Positions 45,191 to 53,482 of a DNA stretch of 64,000 nt are shown one piece after another (the stretch's first letter is position 1; the number at the start of each line of letters is the position of its first letter). The position numbers were made by a program, and so were the translations under genes. The DNA comes from Flavobacteriaceae bacterium (GTDB lineage: Bacteria; Bacteroidota; Bacteroidia; Flavobacteriales; Flavobacteriaceae): positions 1-64,000 of the forward strand of contig JAQWSN010000024.1 in NCBI GenBank assembly GCA_029243165.1. The letters run 5' to 3'. The notes beneath the pieces are model-generated. The model had not been told where the DNA came from and ran no database searches. It saw nothing but the letters and a program-made list of their open reading frames with translations.

Positions 45191-45547
45191 TTAAGAATCT
45201 ACTCGAGCTTCTTTAATACGGGCTTTTTTACCACGTAATTGCTTGAAGTAATAAATACGTGAACGACGCACACGACCTTTTTTATTGATTTCAATTTTTT
45301 CCAATCCTGGCATGTTTACAGGGAAAATACGTTCTACACCCACAGTACCTGACATTTTACGGATGGTGAAGGTTTTTGAAAGACCTTGACCTTTAATTTG
45401 TATCACAACACCTTTAAAGAACTGTGTACGGACTTTGTTTCCTTCTCGGATCTGGTAATACACTGTAAGCGTGTCTCCAGTTCCAAATTCAGGGAAATCT
45501 TTTTTCTCGATGAATTCGTTTTGAACAAAATTGAGTAAAGCTTCCAT
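45191..45547 (-). CDS. rplS: 50S ribosomal protein L19
   Basis: 118 aa at the 30S-50S interface. GDTLTVYYQIREGNKVRTQFF, FTIRKMSGTVGVERIFPVN and the basic C-terminus RRSRIYYFKQLRGKKARIKE are family hallmarks. It is separated from trmD by 160 bases containing its own promoter, unlike the E. coli trmD-rplS overlap. Confidence 0.97.
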   Translation of the reverse strand: MEALLNFVQNEFIEKKDFPEFGTGDTLTVYYQIREGNKVRTQFFKGVVIQIKGQGLSKTFTIRKMSGTVGVERIFPVNMPGLEKIEINKKGRVRRSRIYYFKQLRGKKARIKEARVDS

Positions 45548-45615
45548 CTAATTATTTTTTTAAAATTTAAAAGCCAACATACACGATTTTCGTCAGTGGT
45601 TGATCTTTAGTGCTG

Positions 45616-45646
45616 CAAAATTAAACTTATTTTTTGAGTACACAAT
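45616..45646 (-). promoter_or_regulatory. Promoter of rplS
   Basis: On the minus strand ATTG (45643-45646), a 19-base spacer and TAATTTTG (45616-45623) match the Bacteroidota consensus. A leader of about 60 bases precedes the rplS ATG. This fills most of the 160-base gap before trmD. Confidence 0.65.
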
Positions 45647-45707
45647 ACTAGCTGTTATTTTATCGCTGTTGTTTAAGTCTAAAAACGCTTACTGTATTAA
45701 GAATTAA

Positions 45708-46382
45708 TTACCTCAATAAGTCAGGACGCAACTTTTTTGTACGTTCAAGGGCTTTCTCTTCTCGCCATGCCTCAACCTTAGGAGTGTTTCCTGACGTAAG
45801 TATGTCAGGCACATGCCAACCGTTGTAATTGGCAGGACGGGTGTAGATGGGAGGTGCTAACAGTCCATCTTGAAAACTATCAGTAAGTGCTGAGGATTCA
45901 TCACCTAAAACACCTGGGATCAGTCGGATCAAACTGTCACAAAAAACAGCCGCTGCCAATTCTCCTCCCGAAAGAACAAAATCACCGATAGAGATTTCAT
46001 GGGTGATCAAATGATCGCGAACCCGTTGATCAACCCCTTTGTAATGTCCGCAGAGTAAAATGATGTTGTTTAGGGTTGAAAAATGATTTGCATTTTGTTG
46101 AGTTAATGTTTCACCATCAGGGGTGAGGTAAATAATGGCATCATAGTCCCGTTCCTTTTTTAATACTTTAATACATCGATCGATGGGTTCTACCATCATG
46201 ACCATACCTGCACCTCCGCCAAAAGGATAGTCGTCCACTTGTTTCTGTTTGTGGGTGCTGTAGTCTCTCACGTTATGGAAATGCACTGAGGCTTTTCCTG
46301 ATTGCAGGGCACGTTTGAGAATGGACGCTTCAAAAGGACTTTTTAAAAGTTCTGGAAATAAGGTAAGAATATCAATGCGCAT
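45708..46382 (-). CDS. trmD: tRNA (guanine-37-N1)-methyltransferase
   Basis: 224-aa SPOUT (trefoil-knot) enzyme that methylates G37 next to the anticodon to prevent frameshifting. Begins MRIDILTLFPELL; DYPFGGGAGMVMMVEPI, LLCGHYKGVDQRVRDH and SIGDFVLSGGELAA are diagnostic, with the catalytic Asp in LTDSFQDGLL. I start at 46382 because the ten-codon extension enters the degP terminator hairpin. Confidence 0.97.
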   Translation of the reverse strand: MRIDILTLFPELLKSPFEASILKRALQSGKASVHFHNVRDYSTHKQKQVDDYPFGGGAGMVMMVEPIDRCIKVLKKERDYDAIIYLTPDGETLTQQNANHFSTLNNIILLCGHYKGVDQRVRDHLITHEISIGDFVLSGGELAAAVFCDSLIRLIPGVLGDESSALTDSFQDGLLAPPIYTRPANYNGWHVPDILTSGNTPKVEAWREEKALERTKKLRPDLLR

Positions 46383-46403
46383 AGTGTACTTATGTAGTGT
46401 AAA

Positions 46404-46438
46404 AATAAACAAAGTCGTAGCAGCACTACGACCTTGTT
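46404..46438 (-). terminator. Terminator after degP
   Basis: Stem AACAA-a-GTCGTAG / CTACGAC-c-TTGTT with one internal mismatch and a 5-base loop. On the minus strand the downstream flank is TTATTTTTAC. Lies between the degP stop and the trmD start. Confidence 0.7.
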
Positions 46439-46461
46439 AAAAAAAAGCTTGATTATTTTTT

Positions 46462-47853
46462 CTAGTATTGTAATAAAACGATCTTTTTTTCACCCGAAGG
46501 GCTGAGGAAAAGTATGTCTTCAATATCCGAGTTGTCCATGTTCTTGATGTCGGATAACGTATTGATTTCTTTACCGTTGATTTCTAAAATTAAGTAACCA
46601 TTATCAATTCCTCTTTGGTACAACCTTCGATTATTCATATTCGAAATGTAGAGTCCGTGTTCGGTATTGTATTCTTTCTTTTGTTCAGCACTCAGTGGGC
46701 GTACTTCGATAGCAAAAAATATTACTCGATTTATTTTCTCGAGTCTGACGAACACGGTCTTCTCTTCACCGTCTCGTTTAAAGATTAACTCAACTTTTTC
46801 ACCGGGTCGTTTGGTGGCAAGATAGCCTGAGAGATCTGCAAATTCTTTAATTTGGATTCCGTCAACACTTTTAATGATGTCATTGGCTTTCAATCCAGCA
46901 AGGTCTGCACCTAGCCCTTTTTCTAAGTCGGTAATGTAAAAGCCTTCGGTTTCATCAACTTCAAATCGTGCAGCTATTCGCGCATCTAAAGCTTGTCCCA
47001 TTACTCCCAATAATCCGCGTTGCACGTCACCGTATTCAATAATATCTTCAAATACCTTACGAGCAACATTGCTCGGTACTGCGAATGAATATCCAACAAA
47101 ACCACCTGAAATAGATGAAATAGCTGTATTGATCCCAACCAATTCTCCATTGGTATTGACTAAAGCACCGCCACTATTTCCACGATTTACGGCAGCATCA
47201 GTTTGTATGTAAGATTCATTTTTACCATCTCGTTTGTTGAGATCACGTGACTTAGCACTGATTATCCCTGCTGTAACTGTTGAATTTAAATTAAAAGGAT
47301 TTCCTACGGCAAGTACCCATTCTCCGATTCGTGTTGCATCTGAATTTCCAAAATAGATGTAGGGTAATTTCTGCTTGGCTTTAATTTTTAAAACCGCAAT
47401 ATCCGTATCAGGATCTGAACCGATGACTTTGGCGTCGTAGGTTTTGTTGTCATTGGTAGTGATTTCGATGGAATTGCTGTTTTCAATTACGTGATAGTTC
47501 GTGATGATGTAACCGTCTTGGGAAACAATAACTCCTGAACCCGTGCCAATTCGTTCTGGCAATTCTTCCTCCCCCAAGAAATAGCGGTAATAAGAAGAAT
47601 ACTTATCGTCTGATGTACTAGTATTTTTAACATGCACTACGGCATTTACTGTTTTTTCAGCAGCTTTGGTAAAGTCAGTTGACTCTGCTGCATAAGCGTT
47701 TGTGTTAAAAGTGTAGTTTGTAGGAATAAGCTTTGGGATTTCCAAAGTATTCTCATTTGTATTTTTTCCAGTTTGAAAAAACTGATCATAAATAAAAATA
47801 CTGCAAAAGGCACTTAAAAGTGCAATACTTAAAGTTTTGAAAAATGATTTCAT
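46462..47853 (-). CDS. degP: Do-family periplasmic serine protease (HtrA/DegP)
   Basis: 463 aa, degrades or refolds damaged envelope proteins. An N-terminal hydrophobic anchor or signal is followed by the trypsin-like domain with triad His in YIITNYHVIE, Asp in DPDTDIAVLK and Ser in NRGNSGGALVN. Then come one full PDZ domain (ITDLEKGLGADLAGLKANDI) and a second, degenerate PDZ (YLILEINGKEINTLSDIKN). A Bacteroidota -7 promoter element precedes it. No envelope-stress sigma factor gene is nearby. Confidence 0.95.
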   Translation of the reverse strand: MKSFFKTLSIALLSAFCSIFIYDQFFQTGKNTNENTLEIPKLIPTNYTFNTNAYAAESTDFTKAAEKTVNAVVHVKNTSTSDDKYSSYYRYFLGEEELPERIGTGSGVIVSQDGYIITNYHVIENSNSIEITTNDNKTYDAKVIGSDPDTDIAVLKIKAKQKLPYIYFGNSDATRIGEWVLAVGNPFNLNSTVTAGIISAKSRDLNKRDGKNESYIQTDAAVNRGNSGGALVNTNGELVGINTAISSISGGFVGYSFAVPSNVARKVFEDIIEYGDVQRGLLGVMGQALDARIAARFEVDETEGFYITDLEKGLGADLAGLKANDIIKSVDGIQIKEFADLSGYLATKRPGEKVELIFKRDGEEKTVFVRLEKINRVIFFAIEVRPLSAEQKKEYNTEHGLYISNMNNRRLYQRGIDNGYLILEINGKEINTLSDIKNMDNSDIEDILFLSPSGEKKIVLLQY

Positions 47854-47870
47854 AGGAATAGATTTTTTAT

Positions 47871-47878
47871 CAAAAATA
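47871..47878 (-). promoter_or_regulatory. -7 promoter element of degP
   Basis: TATTTTTG on the minus strand, 17 bases before the degP ATG. The upstream TTG element is not clear. Confidence 0.4.
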
Positions 47879-47937
47879 TTGAATTTTCAGAAAAGTAAAA
47901 TTCCTTTAACGCCTATTTAACACCCTTCAAATTTATT

Positions 47938-47945
47938 TATCTTTG
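47938..47945 (+). promoter_or_regulatory. -7 promoter element of dapF
   Basis: TATCTTTG matches TAnnTTTG and ends only 4 bases before the dapF ATG, so transcription would begin at or very near the start codon (leaderless or near-leaderless mRNA). Confidence 0.45.
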
Positions 47946-47949
47946 GAAA

Positions 47950-48735
47950 ATGATAATTGAATTTGATAAATTTCAAGGAGCGGGAAACGATTTTGTAATT
48001 CTGGACAACAGATTAGAACAATACAACTCGCTAAGCTCGACGCAGATCGCTTTTTTATGTGATCGTCATAAGGGAATTGGAGCGGATGGTCTTATTTGTA
48101 TCAATAACAATCAAAACGCTGATTTTAAAATGCAGTATTTTAATTCCGATGGAAACGAAAGTACGCTTTGTGGAAACGGAGGTCGTTGTGCCGTAGCTTT
48201 CGCATTTGAAAAAAAAATAATTGGAAAAACAACTGTTTTTTCTGCTGTGGATGGCTTGCATAGAGCGAGTTATGTTAACGCTAAAGAAGTTCACCTTGAA
48301 ATGCAAAATGTTTCTGATTTTAAAGAATTTGCAGGTGCAGTAATTACCGATACAGGTTCCCCACATTACGTTAGTCAAGTTGAAGATGTTCATGCAATTG
48401 AGGTCAGAAAAGAAGGCGCTGCTGTCCGCTATTCTGATCCTTTTATGCCCAATGGGATCAATGTGAATTTTGTGACCAAAGAAAATCCCACGCATTTTCA
48501 AATTCGAACATATGAAAGAGGTGTAGAAAATGAAACTCTAGCCTGTGGTACTGGGGCTGTAGCTGTAGCTTTGGCGATGCACTTCAAAGGAGAAACAGCG
48601 GGTGCAAAAGAGGTTCATATCCAAGCGCTTGGAGGTGATTTAAAAGTTTCATTTGATGAGGACCAAGGAATTTATTCCAACATATTTTTAATAGGACCCG
48701 CAATGCATGTCTTTTCTGGAAGAATTAAATTATGA
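47950..48735 (+). CDS. dapF: Diaminopimelate epimerase
   Basis: 261 aa, converts LL- to meso-diaminopimelate for peptidoglycan and lysine. The two catalytic cysteines are in TLCGNGGRCAVAFA and ETLACGTGAVAVALAM. N-terminus FDKFQGAGNDFVILDNR is typical. ATGA overlap with the following acetyltransferase. dapA is 10 kb away on the same strand. Confidence 0.96.
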   Translation: MIIEFDKFQGAGNDFVILDNRLEQYNSLSSTQIAFLCDRHKGIGADGLICINNNQNADFKMQYFNSDGNESTLCGNGGRCAVAFAFEKKIIGKTTVFSAVDGLHRASYVNAKEVHLEMQNVSDFKEFAGAVITDTGSPHYVSQVEDVHAIEVRKEGAAVRYSDPFMPNGINVNFVTKENPTHFQIRTYERGVENETLACGTGAVAVALAMHFKGETAGAKEVHIQALGGDLKVSFDEDQGIYSNIFLIGPAMHVFSGRIKL

Positions 48736-49241
48736 ATCTAGAGGCAGTTAATTTGCGCGCATTGGAACCTGAAGATCTCAATGAATTAGAAGCGATAGAA
48801 AACGATTCATTTTATTGGAACTATTCCAATCAAACAGAGCCTTTTTCCCGATTCACTCTCAAACAATTCATTCTTGAGCAGAAACAAGATATTTATGAAG
48901 TAAGGCAAAAACGTTTTGTGATTTCAGACGCTCAAAAACAGGTATTAGGCTTTATTGATTTATTTGATTTTGAACCCCTTCATCGACGGGCAGGGATTGG
49001 GGTGTTTGTTCTCAAATCTTTTCGCAATAAGGGAATTGCTAAGCGCGCTTTAGAATTGCTTCACGATTATGTAAAAAAACATTTGAATATGAATACACTT
49101 TACGCAAATATCAGTGTTGAGAACGATCCAAGTGTTCGATTGTTTGAATCCGTAGGGTATTGTGAAGCTGGATTGAAAAAAAACTGGAATTTTTATGACA
49201 ATCATTTTCATGATGAATATCTTTATCAAAAAGCACTGTAG
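48732..49241 (+). CDS. RimJ/RimL-type GNAT acetyltransferase
   Basis: 169 aa. The acetyl-CoA loop is VLKSFRNKGIAKRALELLHDY, followed by NISVENDPSVRLFESVGYCEAG and a conserved C-terminus. Probably acetylates an amine, perhaps spermidine or a protein N-terminus; the acceptor is unknown. Overlaps dapF by 4 bases and abuts mltG without a gap. Confidence 0.9.
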   Translation: MNLEAVNLRALEPEDLNELEAIENDSFYWNYSNQTEPFSRFTLKQFILEQKQDIYEVRQKRFVISDAQKQVLGFIDLFDFEPLHRRAGIGVFVLKSFRNKGIAKRALELLHDYVKKHLNMNTLYANISVENDPSVRLFESVGYCEAGLKKNWNFYDNHFHDEYLYQKAL

Positions 49242-50285
49242 ATGTATCGAAGAAAAATTTTAGTAGCCATAAGTTTACTAGGTGTATGCATCGGAGGTTA
49301 TTTTGTTTTTAATTTCTATCAAATTTTTTTCTGGAGCAATACAGCATTCAATAATGATTCCTCTTACATTTATATTGATCGAGACGATACGATTGATTCA
49401 CTTGAAAATCAGCTACTTCCATTGTTAAAGTCTGTGGATCGATTTTTATTGGCTGCAGAAAAAAAAGGATATTCAACAAGGATTCGAACTGGGAAATACC
49501 GATTGGTACCTGAAATGGGGAACAATGAAATGATCAACGTCTTGCGCTCTCAAAAACTGACCGTTTCAGTAGTGTTTAATAATCAAGAACGGCTAGAAGA
49601 TTTATCTACACGAGTGGCCGATCAAATTGAACCCGACGCAAACGAATTATTGGAGGCCTTCTACGATATTGAGTTTTTAGATGCAAATGGATTTACAAAA
49701 GAGAATGCCCTCTGCATGTATTTACCCAATTCTTACAATGCTTATTGGGATGCAACACCTGAAGAATTTCGAGCATTAATGTTACAGAATTACAAAAAAT
49801 TTTGGAATAAGGAACGGCTTAAAAAGGCAAAAAAGCTTGGTTTGACCCCCCAAGAAGTTTCTATTCTGGCATCTATTGTTCAAAAAGAATCTGTAAAAAA
49901 AGAGGAACAATTTCGAATTGCGGGGCTTTATCTGAACCGCCTGAAAAAAGGAATGAAACTTCAAGCAGATCCCACAGTTATTTTCGCACTTAAAAGAGCT
50001 TCAAACAATTTTGATTTGCTAATTAAACGGGTGCTTTACAAAGATCTTCGACTAAATTCCCCCTACAATACTTACAAAGTAAAAGGGCTTCCACCAGGTC
50101 CCATCACGATGCCAGATTTGTCAGCAATTGAGGCCGTACTTAATCCGGAACAACACAACTATTTGTATTTTGTAGTATCTCCTAGCAAACCTGGATTTCA
50201 CCTGTTTGCAAAAGACTTGAATGAACACAACCGCAATAGAAAGGAGTACATTCGATGGATCAATAAGCAAAAAATTTACCGCTAA
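49242..50285 (+). CDS. mltG: Endolytic murein transglycosylase MltG
   Basis: 347-aa inner-membrane enzyme that cleaves nascent glycan strands and helps set their length. Single N-terminal membrane helix (ILVAISLLGVCIGGYFVFNF), then a YceG domain with the catalytic Glu in LASIVQKESVKKEEQ and RLKKGMKLQADPTVIFA, ending NLYFVVSPSKPG-like motifs. The last 4 bases overlap the convergent rsmI-like gene. Neighbour of dapF, another cell-wall gene. Confidence 0.93.
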   Translation: MYRRKILVAISLLGVCIGGYFVFNFYQIFFWSNTAFNNDSSYIYIDRDDTIDSLENQLLPLLKSVDRFLLAAEKKGYSTRIRTGKYRLVPEMGNNEMINVLRSQKLTVSVVFNNQERLEDLSTRVADQIEPDANELLEAFYDIEFLDANGFTKENALCMYLPNSYNAYWDATPEEFRALMLQNYKKFWNKERLKKAKKLGLTPQEVSILASIVQKESVKKEEQFRIAGLYLNRLKKGMKLQADPTVIFALKRASNNFDLLIKRVLYKDLRLNSPYNTYKVKGLPPGPITMPDLSAIEAVLNPEQHNYLYFVVSPSKPGFHLFAKDLNEHNRNRKEYIRWINKQKIYR

Positions 50286-51007
50286 AAGCCAGCTTCGATT
50301 ATGAAAATACAAGGGCGCTTGTCCAATGAGGGCTTTTGTTTTTTCCATTGTTGGATGCTCAGTGTTTTAATAAATTCTGTAGTCAGAGTTAAATCACAAG
50401 CAATGCACACTAAGGTAGCTGGTGATAAAGTTTTTAAAAGGTCCTTAAAAAGGGCTTCATTTCGGTAAGGGGTTTCAATAAAAAGTTGTGCCTGATTCTC
50501 ACGAGTTGCTTTTTTCTCAAATTTTAAAAGTGCTTGTTTTCTTTGACTAGAGTCAATAGGAAGGTAACCATTAAAGGCAAAACTTTGGCCATTCATACCT
50601 GAACTCATCATGGCTAAAATCAAAGAAGATGGACCGACTAAAGGTTTGACATCAATTCCAATTCGATGTGCTTTAGAAATGATAATGGCTCCAGGGTCTG
50701 CGATACCAGGAACACCAGCATCTGACATCAATCCCATGGAGATCCCTTCCAAACAAGGATTGAGATAGGTTTCAATTTCTTCTTGTGAAGTGAATTTGTT
50801 TAAGGGATAGAGTTGAAGAGTATTTTGGTTTTTGTTGGGAGTTAGTTTTTTAATAAAGCTTCGAGTTGCTTTTTCATTTTCAATGATAAAATGTGTCAGT
50901 TCTTCAACTTTTGTTTTTACCGATAGGGGTAAAACTTCCAGAGGGGGATTGTCACCCAAAGGAGTGGGGATAAGAAAAAGGGTTCCGTAGGTTTTGGATG
51001 TATTCAT
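50282..51007 (-). CDS. RsmI-like tetrapyrrole-methylase-fold methyltransferase
   Basis: 241 aa. SAM-binding fold with GTLFLIPTPLGDNPPLEVLP, GLMSDAGVPGIADPG and LVGPSSLILAMMSSGMNGQ. The layout matches RsmI (16S rRNA C1402 2'-O-methylation), but it is shorter and the N-terminal P-loop is altered (PTPLGD rather than ATPIGN), so it may be the divergent paralogue that is common in Bacteroidota. Overlaps the phosphatase start by 4 bases (ATGA). Confidence 0.85.
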   Translation of the reverse strand: MNTSKTYGTLFLIPTPLGDNPPLEVLPLSVKTKVEELTHFIIENEKATRSFIKKLTPNKNQNTLQLYPLNKFTSQEEIETYLNPCLEGISMGLMSDAGVPGIADPGAIIISKAHRIGIDVKPLVGPSSLILAMMSSGMNGQSFAFNGYLPIDSSQRKQALLKFEKKATRENQAQLFIETPYRNEALFKDLLKTLSPATLVCIACDLTLTTEFIKTLSIQQWKKQKPSLDKRPCIFIIEAGF

Positions 51008-51441
51008 TTGGCTAGGGATTTTACAATTTGATCACAGGCATTATTTAAAAGATCAAAACAGTATTCAAAGCCCTCTTTGCCTCCATAGTAGGGATCGGGA
51101 ACTTCCATCGATTCATTTAAAATCAAATTAACTTTAGCTTTATCCTCAGGATTTTGGGAGAGAGCGATCACGTTTTCATAATTGCTTAGATCCATCACAT
51201 AGATTTTAGAAAACAATGAGAAATCCTCCACAGTAAATTGGCGAGCCTTTTGTTTGCTAAGGTCAATTCCATTTTTTTTAGCAACAGCAACGCTTCTCTT
51301 ATCTGGTGAATTACCAACATGGTAAGCAGCTGTTCCGGCTGAATCTACAATGACTTCAGAGGAATCCACTTTGCTTTCTAAAATGCCTTGAGCTAGAGGA
51401 GAACGGCAAATGTTACCCAAACATACCATGAGTATTTTCAT
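51004..51441 (-). CDS. Low-molecular-weight protein-tyrosine phosphatase
   Basis: 145 aa. P-loop VCLGNICRSPLAQGIL with catalytic Cys and Arg, and the general acid Asp in VPDPYYGG. Such enzymes regulate exopolysaccharide kinases or arsenate resistance, but no tyrosine kinase is nearby. Start at 51441 (MKILMVCLGN); the longer ORF from 51456 would leave only 5 bases to dnaA. Confidence 0.92.
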   Translation of the reverse strand: MKILMVCLGNICRSPLAQGILESKVDSSEVIVDSAGTAAYHVGNSPDKRSVAVAKKNGIDLSKQKARQFTVEDFSLFSKIYVMDLSNYENVIALSQNPEDKAKVNLILNESMEVPDPYYGGKEGFEYCFDLLNNACDQIVKSLAK

Positions 51442-51461
51442 TTGCGCCATAATCAAGAATT

Positions 51462-52889
51462 TTACAGGCTGAGTTTTTGACTAAGGTCTTCAACATATTT
51501 ACGGAATTGTTTGTCCGTAAAACTGAGGTTATCCACTGTTTTGCAGGCATGCAATACAGTAGCATGATCTCTTTTTCCAATTTGATTTCCAATGCTGGCT
51601 AAAGATGCTTTAGTGAATTTCTTGGCAAAGTACATAGCCAATTGTCGCGCTTGAACAATATGTCTTCTTCTTGTTTTTGATTGAAGAGTTTCTACATCCA
51701 TCTGGAAGTAATCGGAAACTACCTTTTGAATGTAGTCAATGGAGACCTCACGTTTGGTGTTTTTAACAAACTTCATGACGACTTCTTTAGCTAAATCTAG
51801 CGTAATTTCAGCCTTATTGAAAGAAGACTGAGCGATAAGAGAGATAATTGCACCCTCTAATTCACGAACATTAGTCTTGATATTTTTTGCAACGTATTCA
51901 ATAATATCTTCTTCAATTTCTACCCCATCGCGGTAGAGTTTGTTTTTGAGAATTGAAATTCGAGTCTCGTAATTTGGCAGTTGCAATTCGGCAGACAATC
52001 CCCATTTAAATCTTGAGAGTAGCCTTTGTTCGATGTCCTGCATATCAACAGGAGCTTTGTCAGAAGTTAAGATAACTTGTTTACCGTTCTGATGTAAATG
52101 ATTGAAAATATGAAAGAAGACATCTTGAGTTCCCGTTTTACCAGATAAAAACTGAACGTCATCAATAATCAGAACATCCAGGAGTTGATAAAAATGGATA
52201 AAGTCGTTTCGGGTATTCTTTTTTACCGCCTCAATGTATTGTTGTGTAAATTTTTCAGCAGCAATGTAAAGCACCGTTTTATCTTGATATTTTTCTTTGA
52301 TTTCAACTCCTATGGCATGTGCAAGATGGGTTTTCCCAAGACCTACGCCACCAAAAATCAATAAGGGGTTGAAAGATGTGCCTCCTGGTTTGGCAGCCAC
52401 AGCTAAAGCAGCGGACCTACCAAGACGGTTGGAATCTCCCTCTAAAAAATTTTCAAAACTGTAATTCGGGTTTAATTGTGATTCAATTTGTAAGTTTTTA
52501 ATGCCTGGAATTACAAAAGGATTTTTCAATTCGGCATTATGGGAGTGCAGGGGAGCGTCAACCTGTTGGGGGTTGATGACAGAACGGTTGGAACTCGGAA
52601 TGTTTTCGGTAAAGGCGTTGTTGTTTCCGAATCGGTTTTCCATTCGAATGGAGTACACCAAACGAGCATCAGGACCTAATTCTTTTTGAAGTGCTGTCTT
52701 GAGTAGTTTGACATAATGTTCTTCAAGCCATTCATAGAAAAACTTACTTGGAACTTGTATGTTTAATACGTGATCAGAAATTTTTAAAGGTACTATTGGT
52801 AAAAACCACGTTTTGTAAGCTTGTGGCTGGATATTATCTTCGATAAATAATAGGCATTTATTCCATACCGCAACTGCTTTTGCACTCAT
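51462..52889 (-). CDS. dnaA: Chromosomal replication initiator DnaA
   Basis: 475 aa. Domain I (about 1-90), a low-complexity linker, AAA+ domain with Walker A GGVGLGKTHLAHAIG and Walker B LLDVLIIDDVQFLSG, and the C-terminal duplex-binding domain with the signature KRDHATVLHACKTVDNL. The 197-base region upstream is strongly AT-rich with T-tracts. It holds no cluster of TTATNCACA boxes, so I do not call an origin. One TTATCCACT lies inside dnaA itself. dnaN is not adjacent. Confidence 0.97.
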   Translation of the reverse strand: MSAKAVAVWNKCLLFIEDNIQPQAYKTWFLPIVPLKISDHVLNIQVPSKFFYEWLEEHYVKLLKTALQKELGPDARLVYSIRMENRFGNNNAFTENIPSSNRSVINPQQVDAPLHSHNAELKNPFVIPGIKNLQIESQLNPNYSFENFLEGDSNRLGRSAALAVAAKPGGTSFNPLLIFGGVGLGKTHLAHAIGVEIKEKYQDKTVLYIAAEKFTQQYIEAVKKNTRNDFIHFYQLLDVLIIDDVQFLSGKTGTQDVFFHIFNHLHQNGKQVILTSDKAPVDMQDIEQRLLSRFKWGLSAELQLPNYETRISILKNKLYRDGVEIEEDIIEYVAKNIKTNVRELEGAIISLIAQSSFNKAEITLDLAKEVVMKFVKNTKREVSIDYIQKVVSDYFQMDVETLQSKTRRRHIVQARQLAMYFAKKFTKASLASIGNQIGKRDHATVLHACKTVDNLSFTDKQFRKYVEDLSQKLSL

Positions 52890-53086
52890 TTGAAGTTAAT
52901 AATTTATTTAAGGTTGATTATGGTTTTTTTATTTATTAATTCTTGAACAAATATTGATCAAAAAAAAATGAAAAAAAAATGAAAATGCTATTGAATAATA
53001 ATTTTTTTTTTTGGATATTCTGTTGCTTTGAATTGTAGTCTAAAAACTCCTATTCCTACAAAATAGTTTAATTATTTGTTTCTTTC

Positions 53087-53482
53087 ATGAAATACATTAC
53101 AAAATTTAATGTTGTTCGGTATGCTGAGACTGACCAAATGCAATTTGTACATCACAGCAATTATTTGAAATACTTTGAAATGGCTCGTTTGGAGTGGTTG
53201 AGTAGTTTGGGTGTTTCATACGCTGCTATGGAAAAAGAAGGTATTTTGATGCCAGTAGTTTCTGCAAGACTTGATTTCAAGAAGCCTTTATTTTTTGGAG
53301 ATGAGTTTAAAGTTGAGGTGACATTAAAAAAGGCTCCGATGGCCACTTTGGAGTTTGATTATGAAATCGTTAATCAGGATAACACTATTATTTGTGAAGG
53401 GGGTACTGTTTTAGCTTTTTTAGATTCTAAAAAAAATCGCCCGATACGTTGTCCAAAGTTAATGTTGGATCTGTTTACCTAA
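53087..53482 (+). CDS. Acyl-CoA thioesterase (YbgC/FadM type)
   Basis: 131-aa 4HBT hotdog protein. Signature RYAETDQMQFVHHSNYLKYFEMARLEWL holds the catalytic Asp of the YbgC family. Hydrolyses short or medium acyl-CoA. Its 3' end overlaps ribD, which runs the other way, by 8 bases. About 130 aa is normal for the family. A 197-base AT-rich region separates it from dnaA. Confidence 0.92.
   Translation: MKYITKFNVVRYAETDQMQFVHHSNYLKYFEMARLEWLSSLGVSYAAMEKEGILMPVVSARLDFKKPLFFGDEFKVEVTLKKAPMATLEFDYEIVNQDNTIICEGGTVLAFLDSKKNRPIRCPKLMLDLFT

Noticed and set aside
48055-48501. 148-codon antisense frame in dapF
   Set aside because: Lies wholly inside the conserved dapF frame, with no promoter or coding signature.
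51520-53086. Replication origin near dnaA
   Set aside because: One TTATCCACT inside dnaA and AT-rich sequence upstream are not a DnaA-box cluster. dnaN, gyrB and similar origin neighbours are absent.
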